A stretch of 64,000 nucleotides of DNA from Aeromicrobium sp. Root236 (GCF_001428805.1 NZ_LMIS01000001.1:1300529-1364528); one strand, 5' to 3'; numbered from the stretch's first letter, positions 15,748 through 23,806 are shown. Numbers and translations: made by a program. The notes: generated from the sequence alone by a model not told the origin.

Positions 15748-16443
15748 ATGACCCTCGACGCCGATGAGCTCGAACGCCTCTACGCCTATCCGGCCGGCGA
15801 CCGGCCCTGGGTGCGGACGAACTTCGTCACGACCCTCGACGGGGCGGCGACCGGCCAGGACGGCACCTCCGGCACGCTCGGCGGAGAGGCCGACACCCAG
15901 GTGTTCGGGCTGCTCCGCTCGCTCGCCGACGTCATCGTGGTCGGCGCCGGCACCGCGCGCGACGAGGCCTATGCCGACTTCGACGTCGACACCGGCCTGC
16001 GCGCGCGACTCGGCCTGTCACCCGTCCCCACGATGGTCCTGGTGAGCCGCAGTCTCGGCATCCCGCCGGCGCTCGTACGTCCCGGCATCGCGGTCGTGAC
16101 GACGGCCGACGCTGACTCCGGCGCAGTCGCGGCGCTGCGCGAGACCGTCGAGGTCATCCAGGCCGGGGACGGCGAGATCGACTGGACCGCGGTCCTCACC
16201 GAGTTCGCCTCCCGGGGCTGGAACCGGGTGCTGTGCGAGGGCGGCCCCAGCCTGCACGGCGAGCTGGTCCAGCTCGACCTCGTCGACGAGCTGTGCCTGA
16301 CGATCGCCCCGATCCTCGCCGCCGGCGACGCGCCACGCATCGCGCACGGCCACGACCTGGTGCACCACGACATGACCCTCGGCCATGCGATCGAGGCCGA
16401 CGGCGGCCTGCTGACCAGGTGGGTCCGCGTCCGCCACCCGTAG
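15748..16443 (+). CDS. RibD C-terminal domain pyrimidine reductase-like protein
   Basis: A 231-residue protein with the dihydrofolate-reductase-like fold of the RibD reductase domain: RTNFVTTLDGAATG, LLRSLADVIVVGAGTARDE (NADPH site), RVLCEGGPSLHGELVQLDLVDELCLTIAP. It lacks the deaminase half of RibD. Stand-alone actinobacterial copies are annotated as pyrimidine reductases or general NADPH reductases; involvement in riboflavin synthesis is not shown by context. TAGGGT (15736-15741) is 6 nt before the ATG, so it is leaderless. Confidence 0.87.
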   Translation: MTLDADELERLYAYPAGDRPWVRTNFVTTLDGAATGQDGTSGTLGGEADTQVFGLLRSLADVIVVGAGTARDEAYADFDVDTGLRARLGLSPVPTMVLVSRSLGIPPALVRPGIAVVTTADADSGAVAALRETVEVIQAGDGEIDWTAVLTEFASRGWNRVLCEGGPSLHGELVQLDLVDELCLTIAPILAAGDAPRIAHGHDLVHHDMTLGHAIEADGGLLTRWVRVRHP

Positions 16444-16473
16444 GCTGTCCGTCGCACGTACCCAAGGAGTCCG

Positions 16474-16980
16474 ATGAACGAGCTCGACACCGCGTCCCTG
16501 ATCCTCCGGCTCGCGATTGGCGTCACGCTCATGGCGCACGGCTGGAACCACGGCTTCGGCCCCGGCGGCCTCAAGGGCACCGCCGGCTGGTTCGAGAGCA
16601 TCGGCCTGCGCCCCGCCAAGGTGCACGCCGCCGTGAGCTCCTACCTCGAGCTGGCGGCGGGCGCCGCGCTGCTCGTCGGCTTCCTCGTGCCATTCGCCGC
16701 GGCAGCGGGCGTCGGCATCATGACCGTGGCGTTCATGACGGTGCACCGCAAGAACGGGTTCTTCATCTTCCGCGAGGGCGAGGGCTACGAGTACGTCATG
16801 ACGATCGCGTTCGCGCTGACCGCCCTGGCGGTGCTCGGCGGCGGACAGGCCTCGCTCGACCACGCCCTGGACCTCGACCTCGACGGCGTCGCGATCGGCC
16901 TCGGCGCCGCGGCTGCGGGCATCCTCGGCGCCGCCGGCATGCTCGTCACGAGCTGGCGACCGTCCCGTACGTCCGACTGA
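16474..16980 (+). CDS. DoxX family membrane protein
   Basis: A 168-residue DoxX protein: LILRLAIGVTLMAHGWNHGFG at the first helix, then three more hydrophobic segments (~52-72, ~75-90, ~105-125, ~138-158). The sequence GPGGLKGTAGWFESIGL is a family hallmark. Good ribosome binding site AAGGAG before the ATG, with a TAGGCT -10 element just after the RibD-like stop. It is membrane-bound. The role in redox or stress is inferred from the family only. Confidence 0.88.
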   Translation: MNELDTASLILRLAIGVTLMAHGWNHGFGPGGLKGTAGWFESIGLRPAKVHAAVSSYLELAAGAALLVGFLVPFAAAAGVGIMTVAFMTVHRKNGFFIFREGEGYEYVMTIAFALTALAVLGGGQASLDHALDLDLDGVAIGLGAAAAGILGAAGMLVTSWRPSRTSD

Positions 16981-18657
16981 TCAGCTCACCGGCGCCGTCG
17001 GGGCGAGGTGCCCGTGCACCTGCGACACCGACGCCGCGCCCTCGCCGCTCGCCGAGGCGACGCGCTTCATCGAGCCCGACCTGACGTCGCCGGCGGCGAA
17101 GATGCCCGGTGCCGTCGTCTCCAGCGGCGCGGGCGGGCGGCCGTTGACCCAGCGATCCATGGGGATCTCGCGGCCCGTGAGGACGAAGCCGCGGTCATCC
17201 TGGACCACCTCGGGCGGCAGCCAGCTGCACCCCGGGTCAGCGCCCAGCAGCAGGAACAGCCCGTCGGCCGACAGCCGGTCGATGACCCCGTCGGAGGTCT
17301 CGAGGCAGATCCACTCCAGCCGGCCCTCACCGCCACCGTCGACGACGTGGGCACCGGTGCGCAGTGAGATCCGCTTGTGCGTCGCGATCTCGTTGATGAG
17401 GTAGGCCGACATGGTTTCCTCGAGGCTCTGCCGGCGCACGACGATCGTGACGCTGTTGGCGAAGCGGGCGAGGTGCAGCGCGGCCTGACCGGCCGAGTTG
17501 CCGCCGCCGACGATGTAGACGTCGCGGCCCTGCATGTCTCGCGCCACGCTGGTCGCGGCGCCGTAGTGCACGCCGCGGCCCTCGAGCTCCTCGAGCGAGG
17601 GCACCCCGAGCCGCCGGTAGGTCACGCCGCAGGCCACGAGCACCGTACGGGCGCGCAGCGTGCCGCCGTCGAAGTCGACCTCGTGCACGTCCCCGACGCG
17701 CAGGGCGGTGACCGCGCGGCCGGTGTAGAGCCGCGCACCGAAGCGAGTCGCCTGCACCCGGGCCCGCAGCGCCAGACGCATGCCGGAGACGCCGCGCGGG
17801 AAGCCGAGGTAGTTGCGGATCATCGAGCTCGTGCCGGCCTGACCGCCGATCGCGTCCGACTCCAGCACGACGGTGCTGAGCCCCTCGGACGCGCCGTACA
17901 CGGCCGCCGCCAGCCCGGCCGGGCCACCACCGACGATCAGCAGGTCGGCTACGAAGTCATCCCCGAGCTCGGTCGGCGTGCCGTAGAACGCCGCGGCGAC
18001 CGAGCGTTCCGTCGCACCGTTCACCAGTCCACGGCTGAACGTCTCGACGATCGGCAGCACCGCCTCGCCGTCGACCGACGCGATCAGCTGCCGCCCCTCG
18101 TCGGTGTCGGGATGCAGGCGCTCGTACGCGATGCCCATGCGGTCGAGGAAGTCACGGATCGCCGGCACCGCCGTCTGTGTGCCGTCGTCGACGATGCGCA
18201 CGCCGGCGACCACCGGCGCCGTGGACGACCAGCTCCAGTCCGAGAGGTACTCCGAGATCGCGGTGTGGAACTCCTCGTCGCGCGCGCCCTGCGGGATGAT
18301 CAGGTAGGTGTCGAGGCGGCCCTGACCCAACGCCGGCCGGAGCTCGTCCAACGCCTCGGCGAAGCCCGACACCGGCACCAGCGCGACCCGCCGGCTGGCC
18401 GGCGAGGCCACGCGAAGCTTGTCGAGCATCGGCAGCGCGCCGCCCTCGAGGGAGTGGTCGACCGCGATCAGCGCGATCTGCCGCCCCTCGGACATCAGGT
18501 AGTGCTTCAGCTCGTACGCCTCGGCGCCGCCCTGGACGACATGGAGGTCGTAGTCGCGGGCGTAGCGGCTGGCGAACTCGTCGGCCAGGATCGCGTGGTG
18601 CTCGGGCGAGGCGGCGACCACGAGGATCACGGGGTTGCCGGGGGTGGACTCCGTCAT
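16981..18657 (-). CDS. Thioredoxin-reductase-like flavoprotein with N-terminal receiver-like and Trx-like domains
   Basis: A 558-residue three-part protein. Residues ~8-130 resemble a response-regulator receiver (ILVVAASPEHHAILADEF, ALIAVDHSLEGG). Residues ~150-225 look like a glutaredoxin/thioredoxin fold (FLDRMGIAYERLHPDTDEG) without a CxxC. The rest is a pyridine nucleotide-disulfide oxidoreductase: FAD site VGGGPAGLAAAVYGAS, NADPH site IVGGGNSAGQAALHLAR, C-terminal GIFAAGDVRSG. The TrxR redox pair (CATC) is replaced by AATS in HYGAATSVARD, so ordinary thioredoxin reduction is excluded. TAGTTT (complement of 18665-18670) 7 nt before the ATG suggests a leaderless mRNA. Confidence 0.9.
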   Translation of the reverse strand: MTESTPGNPVILVVAASPEHHAILADEFASRYARDYDLHVVQGGAEAYELKHYLMSEGRQIALIAVDHSLEGGALPMLDKLRVASPASRRVALVPVSGFAEALDELRPALGQGRLDTYLIIPQGARDEEFHTAISEYLSDWSWSSTAPVVAGVRIVDDGTQTAVPAIRDFLDRMGIAYERLHPDTDEGRQLIASVDGEAVLPIVETFSRGLVNGATERSVAAAFYGTPTELGDDFVADLLIVGGGPAGLAAAVYGASEGLSTVVLESDAIGGQAGTSSMIRNYLGFPRGVSGMRLALRARVQATRFGARLYTGRAVTALRVGDVHEVDFDGGTLRARTVLVACGVTYRRLGVPSLEELEGRGVHYGAATSVARDMQGRDVYIVGGGNSAGQAALHLARFANSVTIVVRRQSLEETMSAYLINEIATHKRISLRTGAHVVDGGGEGRLEWICLETSDGVIDRLSADGLFLLLGADPGCSWLPPEVVQDDRGFVLTGREIPMDRWVNGRPPAPLETTAPGIFAAGDVRSGSMKRVASASGEGAASVSQVHGHLAPTAPVS

Positions 18658-18699
18658 GGGCGTGAAACTACCCGACCGGCCGAACTCGCGGCGCCGCGG

Positions 18700-19680
18700 T
18701 CAGACCGTCACGACGAGCTTGCCGCTGCCGTGCCCGTGCTCGAGGGCGCGGTGCGCGTCGACGATCTCGTCGAAGGCGTACGCCCGGTCGAGCGGGACCT
18801 GGGCCCGTCCCGCGGCGACCACGTCGAGGTAGTCCTGCAGGACCCCAGCCGGCAGGTCACCCGCCTCACCCGAGTAGGCCGTGAGCCGCACACCCTGCGG
18901 CAGGTAGCCGATCGGGTAGAAGTCACGGACGATCCACTCGTTCGACAGCATCCCCGTGAAGCACACGACGCCGTGCACCCGGACGCACCGCAGCGTGTCG
19001 GGCAGCGTCGGCGTGCCGACGAGCTCGAGCGCCGTGTCGACTCCGGCCGGTGCGATCGCACGCACCTGCGCGGAGACATCGCCGTCGTCGACGAGGACGT
19101 GGTCGACGCCGATCGCGGTCAACGACGCCGCTCGGGCCGGGTCGCGAGTCGTCGCGAACACCGTCATGCCGCGCTGCTTGGCCAGGATCGCCGTCGCCAT
19201 CCCGACCGACGAGGTGCCGCCCCGAATCAGGATGCTCTGGCCGGGCTGCGCGTCGAGCCCGACGGTCAGCGAGCCGTACGCCGTCTGGAGCATCTCGGGC
19301 ACCGCACCCAGCGTCGCCCACTCGAGCCCGCTGCTGAATGCGATCACGTGCTCGGCCCGCACGCAGGTGTACTCCGCATAGCCGCCATCGATCTGCCGGC
19401 CCATGCCGCCCATCATCGTCACGACCTGCTGGCCCGGCTCGAACTCGCCTCCGGGACAGGCGGCCACGACGCCGGTGGCCTCGATGCCGATGACCCGTGG
19501 GAACGTGACGCCCTCGGCCAGGCCGAGGCGGGTGTGCAGCTCTGAGCGGTTGAGACCGAACGCCTTGACCTCGATGAGGACCCAGCCGGGCTGCGGGGTC
19601 GGCACCGGCAGGTCACGGATCACCAGCGCTTCGGGCGGTCCCGGCGCGTCCAGGACGACCGCGCGCATCGTCTCAGTCAT
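18700..19680 (-). CDS. Zinc-independent MDR alcohol dehydrogenase / quinone oxidoreductase
   Basis: A 326-residue medium-chain dehydrogenase/reductase. Motifs are FGLNRSELHTRLG, FPRVIGIEATGVV, the nucleotide loop RGGTSSVGMATAILAK, and LELVGTPTLPDTLRCV. The catalytic-zinc and structural-zinc Cys clusters are missing, which points to the quinone oxidoreductase branch that uses NADPH on quinones or enones. Its start overlaps the 3' end of the MarR gene, so the two form one operon with the regulator first. Confidence 0.9.
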   Translation of the reverse strand: MTETMRAVVLDAPGPPEALVIRDLPVPTPQPGWVLIEVKAFGLNRSELHTRLGLAEGVTFPRVIGIEATGVVAACPGGEFEPGQQVVTMMGGMGRQIDGGYAEYTCVRAEHVIAFSSGLEWATLGAVPEMLQTAYGSLTVGLDAQPGQSILIRGGTSSVGMATAILAKQRGMTVFATTRDPARAASLTAIGVDHVLVDDGDVSAQVRAIAPAGVDTALELVGTPTLPDTLRCVRVHGVVCFTGMLSNEWIVRDFYPIGYLPQGVRLTAYSGEAGDLPAGVLQDYLDVVAAGRAQVPLDRAYAFDEIVDAHRALEHGHGSGKLVVTV

Positions 19681-20116
19681 CGTCGCCCGCCTTGGCAGTC
19701 GCGGCTCGCAACGTGGCGAGGATGGATGCCAGCTGCTCGCGCTCGCCCGCGGGGATCAACGACCCCAAGCGGATCTGGAGCTCGTCCTCGTACGTCACCG
19801 TGGCCTTGGACAGCAGTCGTTTTCCGGCCGGGGTGATCTCGATGATCGAGGACCTGCGGTCGTACGGGTTGGCCGTGCGGCGCACGTGGCCGGCCGCCTC
19901 GAGACGATCGACGAGCTTGCTGGTGCCGCCGACCGAGATGACCATCTCCTCGGCGATGTCGAACACCCGGCAGCCCTGCCGGCTCGCGATGATCTGCAGC
20001 GGCTCGAAGTGGCTGAGCTGCAGGTCGTGATCGGCTCGAAGCCTCGCGTCGACGGCGTTCCAGAGCCCGATCTGATAGCGGACGAGGTCGGTGAAGACCG
20101 TGTCGAGATCGGTCAT
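19673..20116 (-). CDS. MarR family transcriptional regulator
   Basis: A 147-residue winged-helix regulator (from ATG 20116; an ATG at 20137 adds seven residues). Seen are LSHFEPLQIIASRQGCRVFDIAEEM, the recognition helix VGGTSKLVDRLEAAGHV and the wing ANPYDRRSSIIEITPAG. It overlaps the reductase gene by 8 nt and probably controls it. Palindromes with the core TTCC-NN-GGAA upstream are the likely operators. Cys36-like single cysteine in QGCRVFD might sense oxidants or quinones, but this is inference. Neither start has a clear Shine-Dalgarno. Confidence 0.9.
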   Translation of the reverse strand: MTDLDTVFTDLVRYQIGLWNAVDARLRADHDLQLSHFEPLQIIASRQGCRVFDIAEEMVISVGGTSKLVDRLEAAGHVRRTANPYDRRSSIIEITPAGKRLLSKATVTYEDELQIRLGSLIPAGEREQLASILATLRAATAKAGDDD

Positions 20117-20146
20117 GCAGCCGTACCAACATTCCACGTAAGTATA

Positions 20147-20193
20147 TTCCTTGGAAGCATGTTTGCTACGCTAGCACATACATTCCATGGAAT
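20147..20193. promoter_or_regulatory. MarR operator pair in divergent promoter
   Basis: Two related palindromes, TTCCTTGGAA (20147-20156) and ATTCCATGGAAT (20182-20193), flank a third one, TGCTA-CGC-TAGCA (20164-20176). A further ATTCC half site is at 20131. The arrangement between marR and a small divergent gene points to an autoregulated bidirectional control region. Confidence 0.7.
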
Positions 20194-20211
20194 CTATTGT
20201 GGGAGGCACCC

Positions 20212-20334
20212 ATGAACCGACGCAGGCTTGCTGATCTCGCCTTCGGCGCGGCACACCTCGACGTGTGCACCGCCCTGGCGCACCAGGAGTCCCAGGCACC
20301 GGACGATTCGGTCCAGGAGCAGGACGACCGATAG
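20212..20334 (+). CDS. Small hypothetical protein (40 aa)
   Basis: A 40-codon frame beginning MNRRRLADLAFGAAHLDV and ending in a charged tail (QEQDDR). It has a good GGGAGG ribosome binding site 6-7 nt before the ATG and stands directly downstream of the operator ATTCCATGGAAT, divergent from marR. No family is recognised and there is no signal peptide. It might be a regulated small protein or the leader of the next gene; coding is supported only by start signals and position. Confidence 0.4.
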   Translation: MNRRRLADLAFGAAHLDVCTALAHQESQAPDDSVQEQDDR

Positions 20335-20406
20335 GCTGTCTGCCGAGCGTTGCCCCGGCGAACCACTCCCACGAGCCCAGGCACCCAGCACCAGGAGCAC
20401 TTTCCC

Positions 20407-20778
20407 ATGCGGATGAACAAGACCCACAAGGTCGCCATGACCGCCGTCGTGACCACGATCGCGACCGCGACCGTGTTGACCTTCACCCGCAGCGACACTG
20501 CGGCCGCCGATCGCATCGCCACGGTGCCGAAGGCCGGCAACGACGCCCCGATCGTCGCCCGCCGCGATCCGGCCCCGAAGCCCAAGCCCAAGCCGAGCCC
20601 CGACAAGACGACTCCGTCACCCGAGGCCACGGACCCGGCCACCCAGGCGCCCAAGCCCGTCGCGAAGCCCAAGCCGACCAAGACGACCGCCAAGCCGTCG
20701 CCCACGACGCAGCCCACGCCGTCGCCGACGCCCACTCCTCGCAAGAAGAGCCTGCTCGAGTTCCTGCTGGGCCTCTAG
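20407..20778 (+). CDS. Secreted Lys/Pro/Thr-rich low-complexity protein
   Basis: A 123-residue protein. Residues 1-32 look like a signal peptide or membrane anchor (MNKTHKVAMTAVVTTIATATVL). From ~50 to the end it is a Pro/Lys/Thr/Ser repeat (PAPKPKPKPSPDKTT, KPKPTKTTAKPSPT, TPSPTPTPRKK) and it closes with a hydrophobic LLEFLLGL. The linker type is the same as in the extracellular part of the sigma-fusion protein at 3555. A wall-spanning or export role is inferred; no catalytic domain. Confidence 0.65.
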   Translation: MRMNKTHKVAMTAVVTTIATATVLTFTRSDTAAADRIATVPKAGNDAPIVARRDPAPKPKPKPSPDKTTPSPEATDPATQAPKPVAKPKPTKTTAKPSPTTQPTPSPTPTPRKKSLLEFLLGL

Positions 20779-20782
20779 CCGC

Positions 20783-21079
20783 TCAGCGGGTCAGAAGCGG
20801 CGTCATGTACGCCGCGTACCACCGTGGCCAGTCGCCATCCTTCGCGCCGGTCTCTGCCTCGTGCGCCGCGTGGGCGGCCGCGGCCTGCTCCAGCGCAGTC
20901 CTGAGCACCTCGGCGTCGAGGCCGTGCTCCGCCAGCGCATCAGCCATGTGCGCGGCGTACCAGCTGGACCACTCCTCGTCGTAGACGCCGCCCAGCTCCT
21001 CGGCCTCGTGCACACCGTGCGCTGCCGCAGCTCGTTCGAGCGCGTCCAGCACGATCGTCTCGGTCAGCATGCTGCTCAT
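20783..21079 (-). CDS. Protein with duplicated His/Trp motif, unknown
   Basis: A 98-residue protein with two copies of a ~35-residue unit: AAAAHGVHEAEELG...WSSWYAAHMADAL and AAAAHAAHEAETGA...WPRWYAAYMTPLL. Each copy keeps His, His-Glu and W-x2-WYA. Its ATG overlaps the stop of the VOC gene by 4 nt (ATGA), so the pair is translationally coupled. The unit is known to occur beside or fused to glyoxalase-fold proteins; its function is not known. Probably an intragenic duplication. Confidence 0.75.
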   Translation of the reverse strand: MSSMLTETIVLDALERAAAAHGVHEAEELGGVYDEEWSSWYAAHMADALAEHGLDAEVLRTALEQAAAAHAAHEAETGAKDGDWPRWYAAYMTPLLTR

Positions 21080-21516
21080 CGCCCCGGCGCCCGGGTCTTG
21101 ACCTCTTGGACGACCCACTCGTTGCCGTCAGGGTCGCTGAAGGCGGCGAACGAGCCGTAGTCCGCCCGGTCGGGATGGGGCCCCGGCACGCGGCTCTCGG
21201 TCCCGGCGTGGTGGAAGACGCCACCACCGTCGTGGAAGATCTCGGCCTCGATGCCCCGGCCAGCGAGCTCGTCACGCGCCGCTTCGATGTCGGACACGAT
21301 CAGGTGCAGGCCACGGACCGATCCCGGCTCTGCCGACGTGAGGCGGTCACCGAAGATGACCGAGGCCTCGGACCCCGGCGGGGTGAACTGGACGACTCGC
21401 AAGCCGTCCTCCGCGGAGAAGTCGGCGTCCTCGCGCCAACCCAGCGATGCGTAGAACTCCTTGGCGCGGTCCACGTCCGAGACGGGTACGACCACCACTT
21501 CGAGCTTCATGTCCAT
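21076..21516 (-). CDS. VOC (glyoxalase/bleomycin resistance) family protein
   Basis: A 146-residue VOC-fold protein. Start ATG 21516 has AGGAG upstream (an ATG at 21510 is also possible). The two beta-alpha-beta-beta-beta units are seen as VVVPVSDVDRAKEFYASLGW and GLHLIVSDIEAARDELAGRG, ending with FSDPDGNEWVVQEV (usual C-terminal Glu metal ligand). VOC enzymes include glyoxalases, dioxygenases and drug-binding proteins. It is first in a two-gene operon and is divergent from a CGNR regulator whose palindromic operators lie between. Confidence 0.9.
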   Translation of the reverse strand: MDMKLEVVVVPVSDVDRAKEFYASLGWREDADFSAEDGLRVVQFTPPGSEASVIFGDRLTSAEPGSVRGLHLIVSDIEAARDELAGRGIEAEIFHDGGGVFHHAGTESRVPGPHPDRADYGSFAAFSDPDGNEWVVQEVKTRAPGR

Positions 21517-21552
21517 GATTCCTGCTCCTTGCCTCTCTGGCGGATTCCGTCC

Positions 21553-21644
21553 GTCACCGGTCTGACTGGTTACGACTTTGGCACGCCGTGCGTCACCGGT
21601 CAAGCCGGTTTGGTGTTCCTTGCGTCACCTGTCAGACTGGTGAC
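21553..21644. promoter_or_regulatory. Three tandem 21-bp palindromic operators
   Basis: Three copies of GTCACC(G/T)GTCNGACTGGTNAC-like sequence start at 21553, 21592 and 21624. The third is a nearly perfect 21-bp palindrome (GTCACC...GGTGAC, 9 of 10 pairs) and ends exactly at the base before the ATG of the CGNR regulator. Likely operators for that regulator, acting on both divergent units. Confidence 0.78.
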
Positions 21645-22205
21645 ATGGACCATGCATTCCCGTGCGGCAACATCTCGCTGGACTTCGTCGGCTCGCTCCG
21701 TGCACGCCGCGACGAGTCACCGATCGAGATGCTGACCTCCCCTGCCCGGCTGGACTCCTGGTTCGCCGAGTCCGGCATCGTCGACGCGCCCACCACGTCA
21801 CGGCCGGCCGACGTCACGGCAGCGATGGCACTGCGGGAGGCGATCTATGACCTCGTGAGCGCGCGCATGGCCGGCAAGACGTACGCCAAGGCTGCTCTCG
21901 AGGTCGTCAACGACGCGGCGCGCAAGCCGTCGGTCGTGCCGCAGCTGACCCGCGGCGGTCGTCGCACCGAGGCCACCCCGGCGCAGGCGCTGTCGACCGT
22001 GGCGCGCGACGCCATTGCGATCCTCGGCGGCCCGGATGCCGCCTTGCTCAAGGAGTGCTCGCGCCCGGGGTGCACCCAGACCTACCTCGACACCTCACGC
22101 GGTGGCCGCCGCGAGTGGTGCGCGATGGAGACCTGCGGCAACAAGATGAAGGCCGCCGCCTACCGCGCCCGCAAGCGCGACGAGCGGCTCGCCACCGCAC
22201 GCTAG
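21645..22205 (+). CDS. CGNR zinc-finger (ABATE-type) regulator
   Basis: A 186-residue protein starting MDHAFPCGNISLDFVGSL, a typical N-terminus of the stress-induced ABATE domain (ligand binding; LALDFVNT type). It ends with the CGNR zinc finger: CSRPGC ... RREWCAMETCGNKMKAAAYRARKR (Cys-x4-Cys and Cys-x4-Cys ligands and the CGNK variant), which binds DNA. The start chosen at 21645 is supported by domain homology; there is no Shine-Dalgarno because an operator lies directly before the ATG, so translation is likely leaderless. Its stop shares CTAG with the convergent PAP2 gene. Confidence 0.9.
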   Translation: MDHAFPCGNISLDFVGSLRARRDESPIEMLTSPARLDSWFAESGIVDAPTTSRPADVTAAMALREAIYDLVSARMAGKTYAKAALEVVNDAARKPSVVPQLTRGGRRTEATPAQALSTVARDAIAILGGPDAALLKECSRPGCTQTYLDTSRGGRREWCAMETCGNKMKAAAYRARKRDERLATAR

Positions 22206-22990
22206 GCGCGTACGGCCGCGGGCCGCGGCGGCCGGAACACCACCATCGCGACCGCGAGGAGCGCCAGGCCCACGATGCCGTCGAGCCAGTAGTGGTTGCC
22301 GGTCACCACGACCACCAGCAGGATCAGCACGGCGTAGAGCGGCGCGAGCCAGCGCCACGGCGTGCGCAGGCACAGGACGACCGTGAACGCGATGAGCGCC
22401 GCCCACGCGACGTGCATCGACGGCATCGCGGCGAGCTGGTTGGTGAATCCGGTGCCGGGCTTCCCCGCGTACGTGCTCTGGCCGAACTCGAGCCCCGTGT
22501 CGGCCATGCCGAAGCCCGGCTCGAGGCGCGGCGGTGAGAGCGGATAGAGGATGTGCCCCACCAGCGCGAGGCCGGTCGTCAGGATCAGGACGTTGCGGAA
22601 CCAGCGATAGACATCGGGCCGCCGGACGTACAGCAGGCCGAGCGTGCAGAACATCGCCGGGAAGTGCACGTAGCGATAGATCCCGTTGACGAGGCGGATC
22701 GCAGTGTCGGAGTGGAGCACCCAGTCCTGCAGACGCGCCTCGCTGGGCAGCCGCAACGTGCGTTCCAACGACCAGACGTCGTCGGCGTGGGCGCGGGCGA
22801 CGTGCTCGGAGCCCTCGAACACGTGACGGCACAGCAGGTAGAACAGCCAGAGCCCCACGATCAGCGCAATCTGGCCCGCGGTGACGAGCACGCCATGCGC
22901 CCGACGCGGCTGCGGGACGTCAGCCGGCGCCGCCAGTCCCGGCCCACCGGACGACGGACCCAGCCACTTCACTCGCGCGCATCCCTTCAC
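22202..22990 (-). CDS. PAP2-family membrane phosphatase/transferase
   Basis: A 262-residue integral membrane protein with about six helices. The PAP2 signature is present in part: GFTNQLAAMPSMHVAWAAL (motif PSMH) and GNHYWLDGIVGL (third motif, H-x-x-x-D). It resembles the actinobacterial group that includes inositolphosphotransferase-like proteins (AUR1/IPT-like). Likely substrate is a phosphorylated or inositol lipid, on the outer membrane face. GTG start assumed; the N-terminal ~35 residues are uncertain. Confidence 0.85.
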   Translation of the reverse strand: MKGCARVKWLGPSSGGPGLAAPADVPQPRRAHGVLVTAGQIALIVGLWLFYLLCRHVFEGSEHVARAHADDVWSLERTLRLPSEARLQDWVLHSDTAIRLVNGIYRYVHFPAMFCTLGLLYVRRPDVYRWFRNVLILTTGLALVGHILYPLSPPRLEPGFGMADTGLEFGQSTYAGKPGTGFTNQLAAMPSMHVAWAALIAFTVVLCLRTPWRWLAPLYAVLILLVVVVTGNHYWLDGIVGLALLAVAMVVFRPPRPAAVRA

Positions 22991-23088
22991 CCGGCAGTCA
23001 GCGCCAGCCTATCCATGCGCCCGGACGGAGCTCGCGGACGTCTGGCAGCGGCCCACCGCCTCACGCTCGACCCTCTACGCTCGGTGGC

Positions 23089-23796
23089 ATGGCCACAGTC
23101 ATCCTGGTGCGGCACGGGCGTACGACCGCGAATGCCAGCGGAGTGCTGGCCGGCCGCACTGCCGGCGTCGAGCTCGACGCGGTCGGCATCGACCAGTCCG
23201 TACGCACGGGCGAACGGCTGAGCACGTTGCCGCTGGTCGCGGTCGTCTCCAGCCCCTTGGAGCGCTGCCGCCAGACGGCGGACGCGATCATGAAGCACCA
23301 GACCGGCGCCCCCACGGAATCGGTCGACGAGGCGATCACCGAGTGCGACTACGGCGACTGGCAGGGCCGCGCGCTCGCGGACCTGTCCAAGGAGGACCTC
23401 TGGTCGGTCGTGCAGACGCAGCCATCCGCCGCGGTGTTCCCCGGTGGCGAGTCGCTCGGGGCCATGCAGTCCCGCGCTGTCGCGGCCATCCGCCGGCACG
23501 ACGCGGCGATCGAGGCCGAGCACGGCCCCGGCGCGGTGTGGGCGGCGGTCAGTCACGGCGACATCATCAAGTCGATCCTCGCCGACGCCCTCGGCATGCA
23601 CCTCGACCTGTTCCAGCGCCTCAACGTCAACCCGGCATCGGTGTCGGTCGTACGCTTCGGGGCTGCCCGTCCCGACGTCGTCACCATCAACTCCGACAGC
23701 GGCGACCTCGCATGGCTCGCCGCGAAGCCCGCAACGGACGATGCCACGGTCGGTGGCGGAGCAGGCCCTGAGGACTCGCCTCGGGCTCGCTCCTAA
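23089..23796 (+). CDS. Histidine phosphatase, MSMEG_4193 family
   Basis: A 235-residue phosphoglycerate-mutase-like phosphatase. Catalytic RHG is at residues 8-10 (ILVRHGRTTANASG); further marks are SSPLERCRQTADAI, ECDYGDWQG, FPGGESL and the second His in AVSHGDIIKSI. It is first of the conserved actinobacterial trio with DUF3090 and SCO1664-type genes. TACGCT (23076-23081) 7 nt before the ATG suggests a leaderless mRNA. Substrate unknown. Confidence 0.93.
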   Translation: MATVILVRHGRTTANASGVLAGRTAGVELDAVGIDQSVRTGERLSTLPLVAVVSSPLERCRQTADAIMKHQTGAPTESVDEAITECDYGDWQGRALADLSKEDLWSVVQTQPSAAVFPGGESLGAMQSRAVAAIRRHDAAIEAEHGPGAVWAAVSHGDIIKSILADALGMHLDLFQRLNVNPASVSVVRFGAARPDVVTINSDSGDLAWLAAKPATDDATVGGGAGPEDSPRARS

Positions 23797-23806
23797 CATT
23801 GGCTAC

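Noticed and set aside
17377..19545. 722-codon open frame on the plus strand
   Set aside because: Antisense to the flavoprotein and MDR genes; no protein family features.
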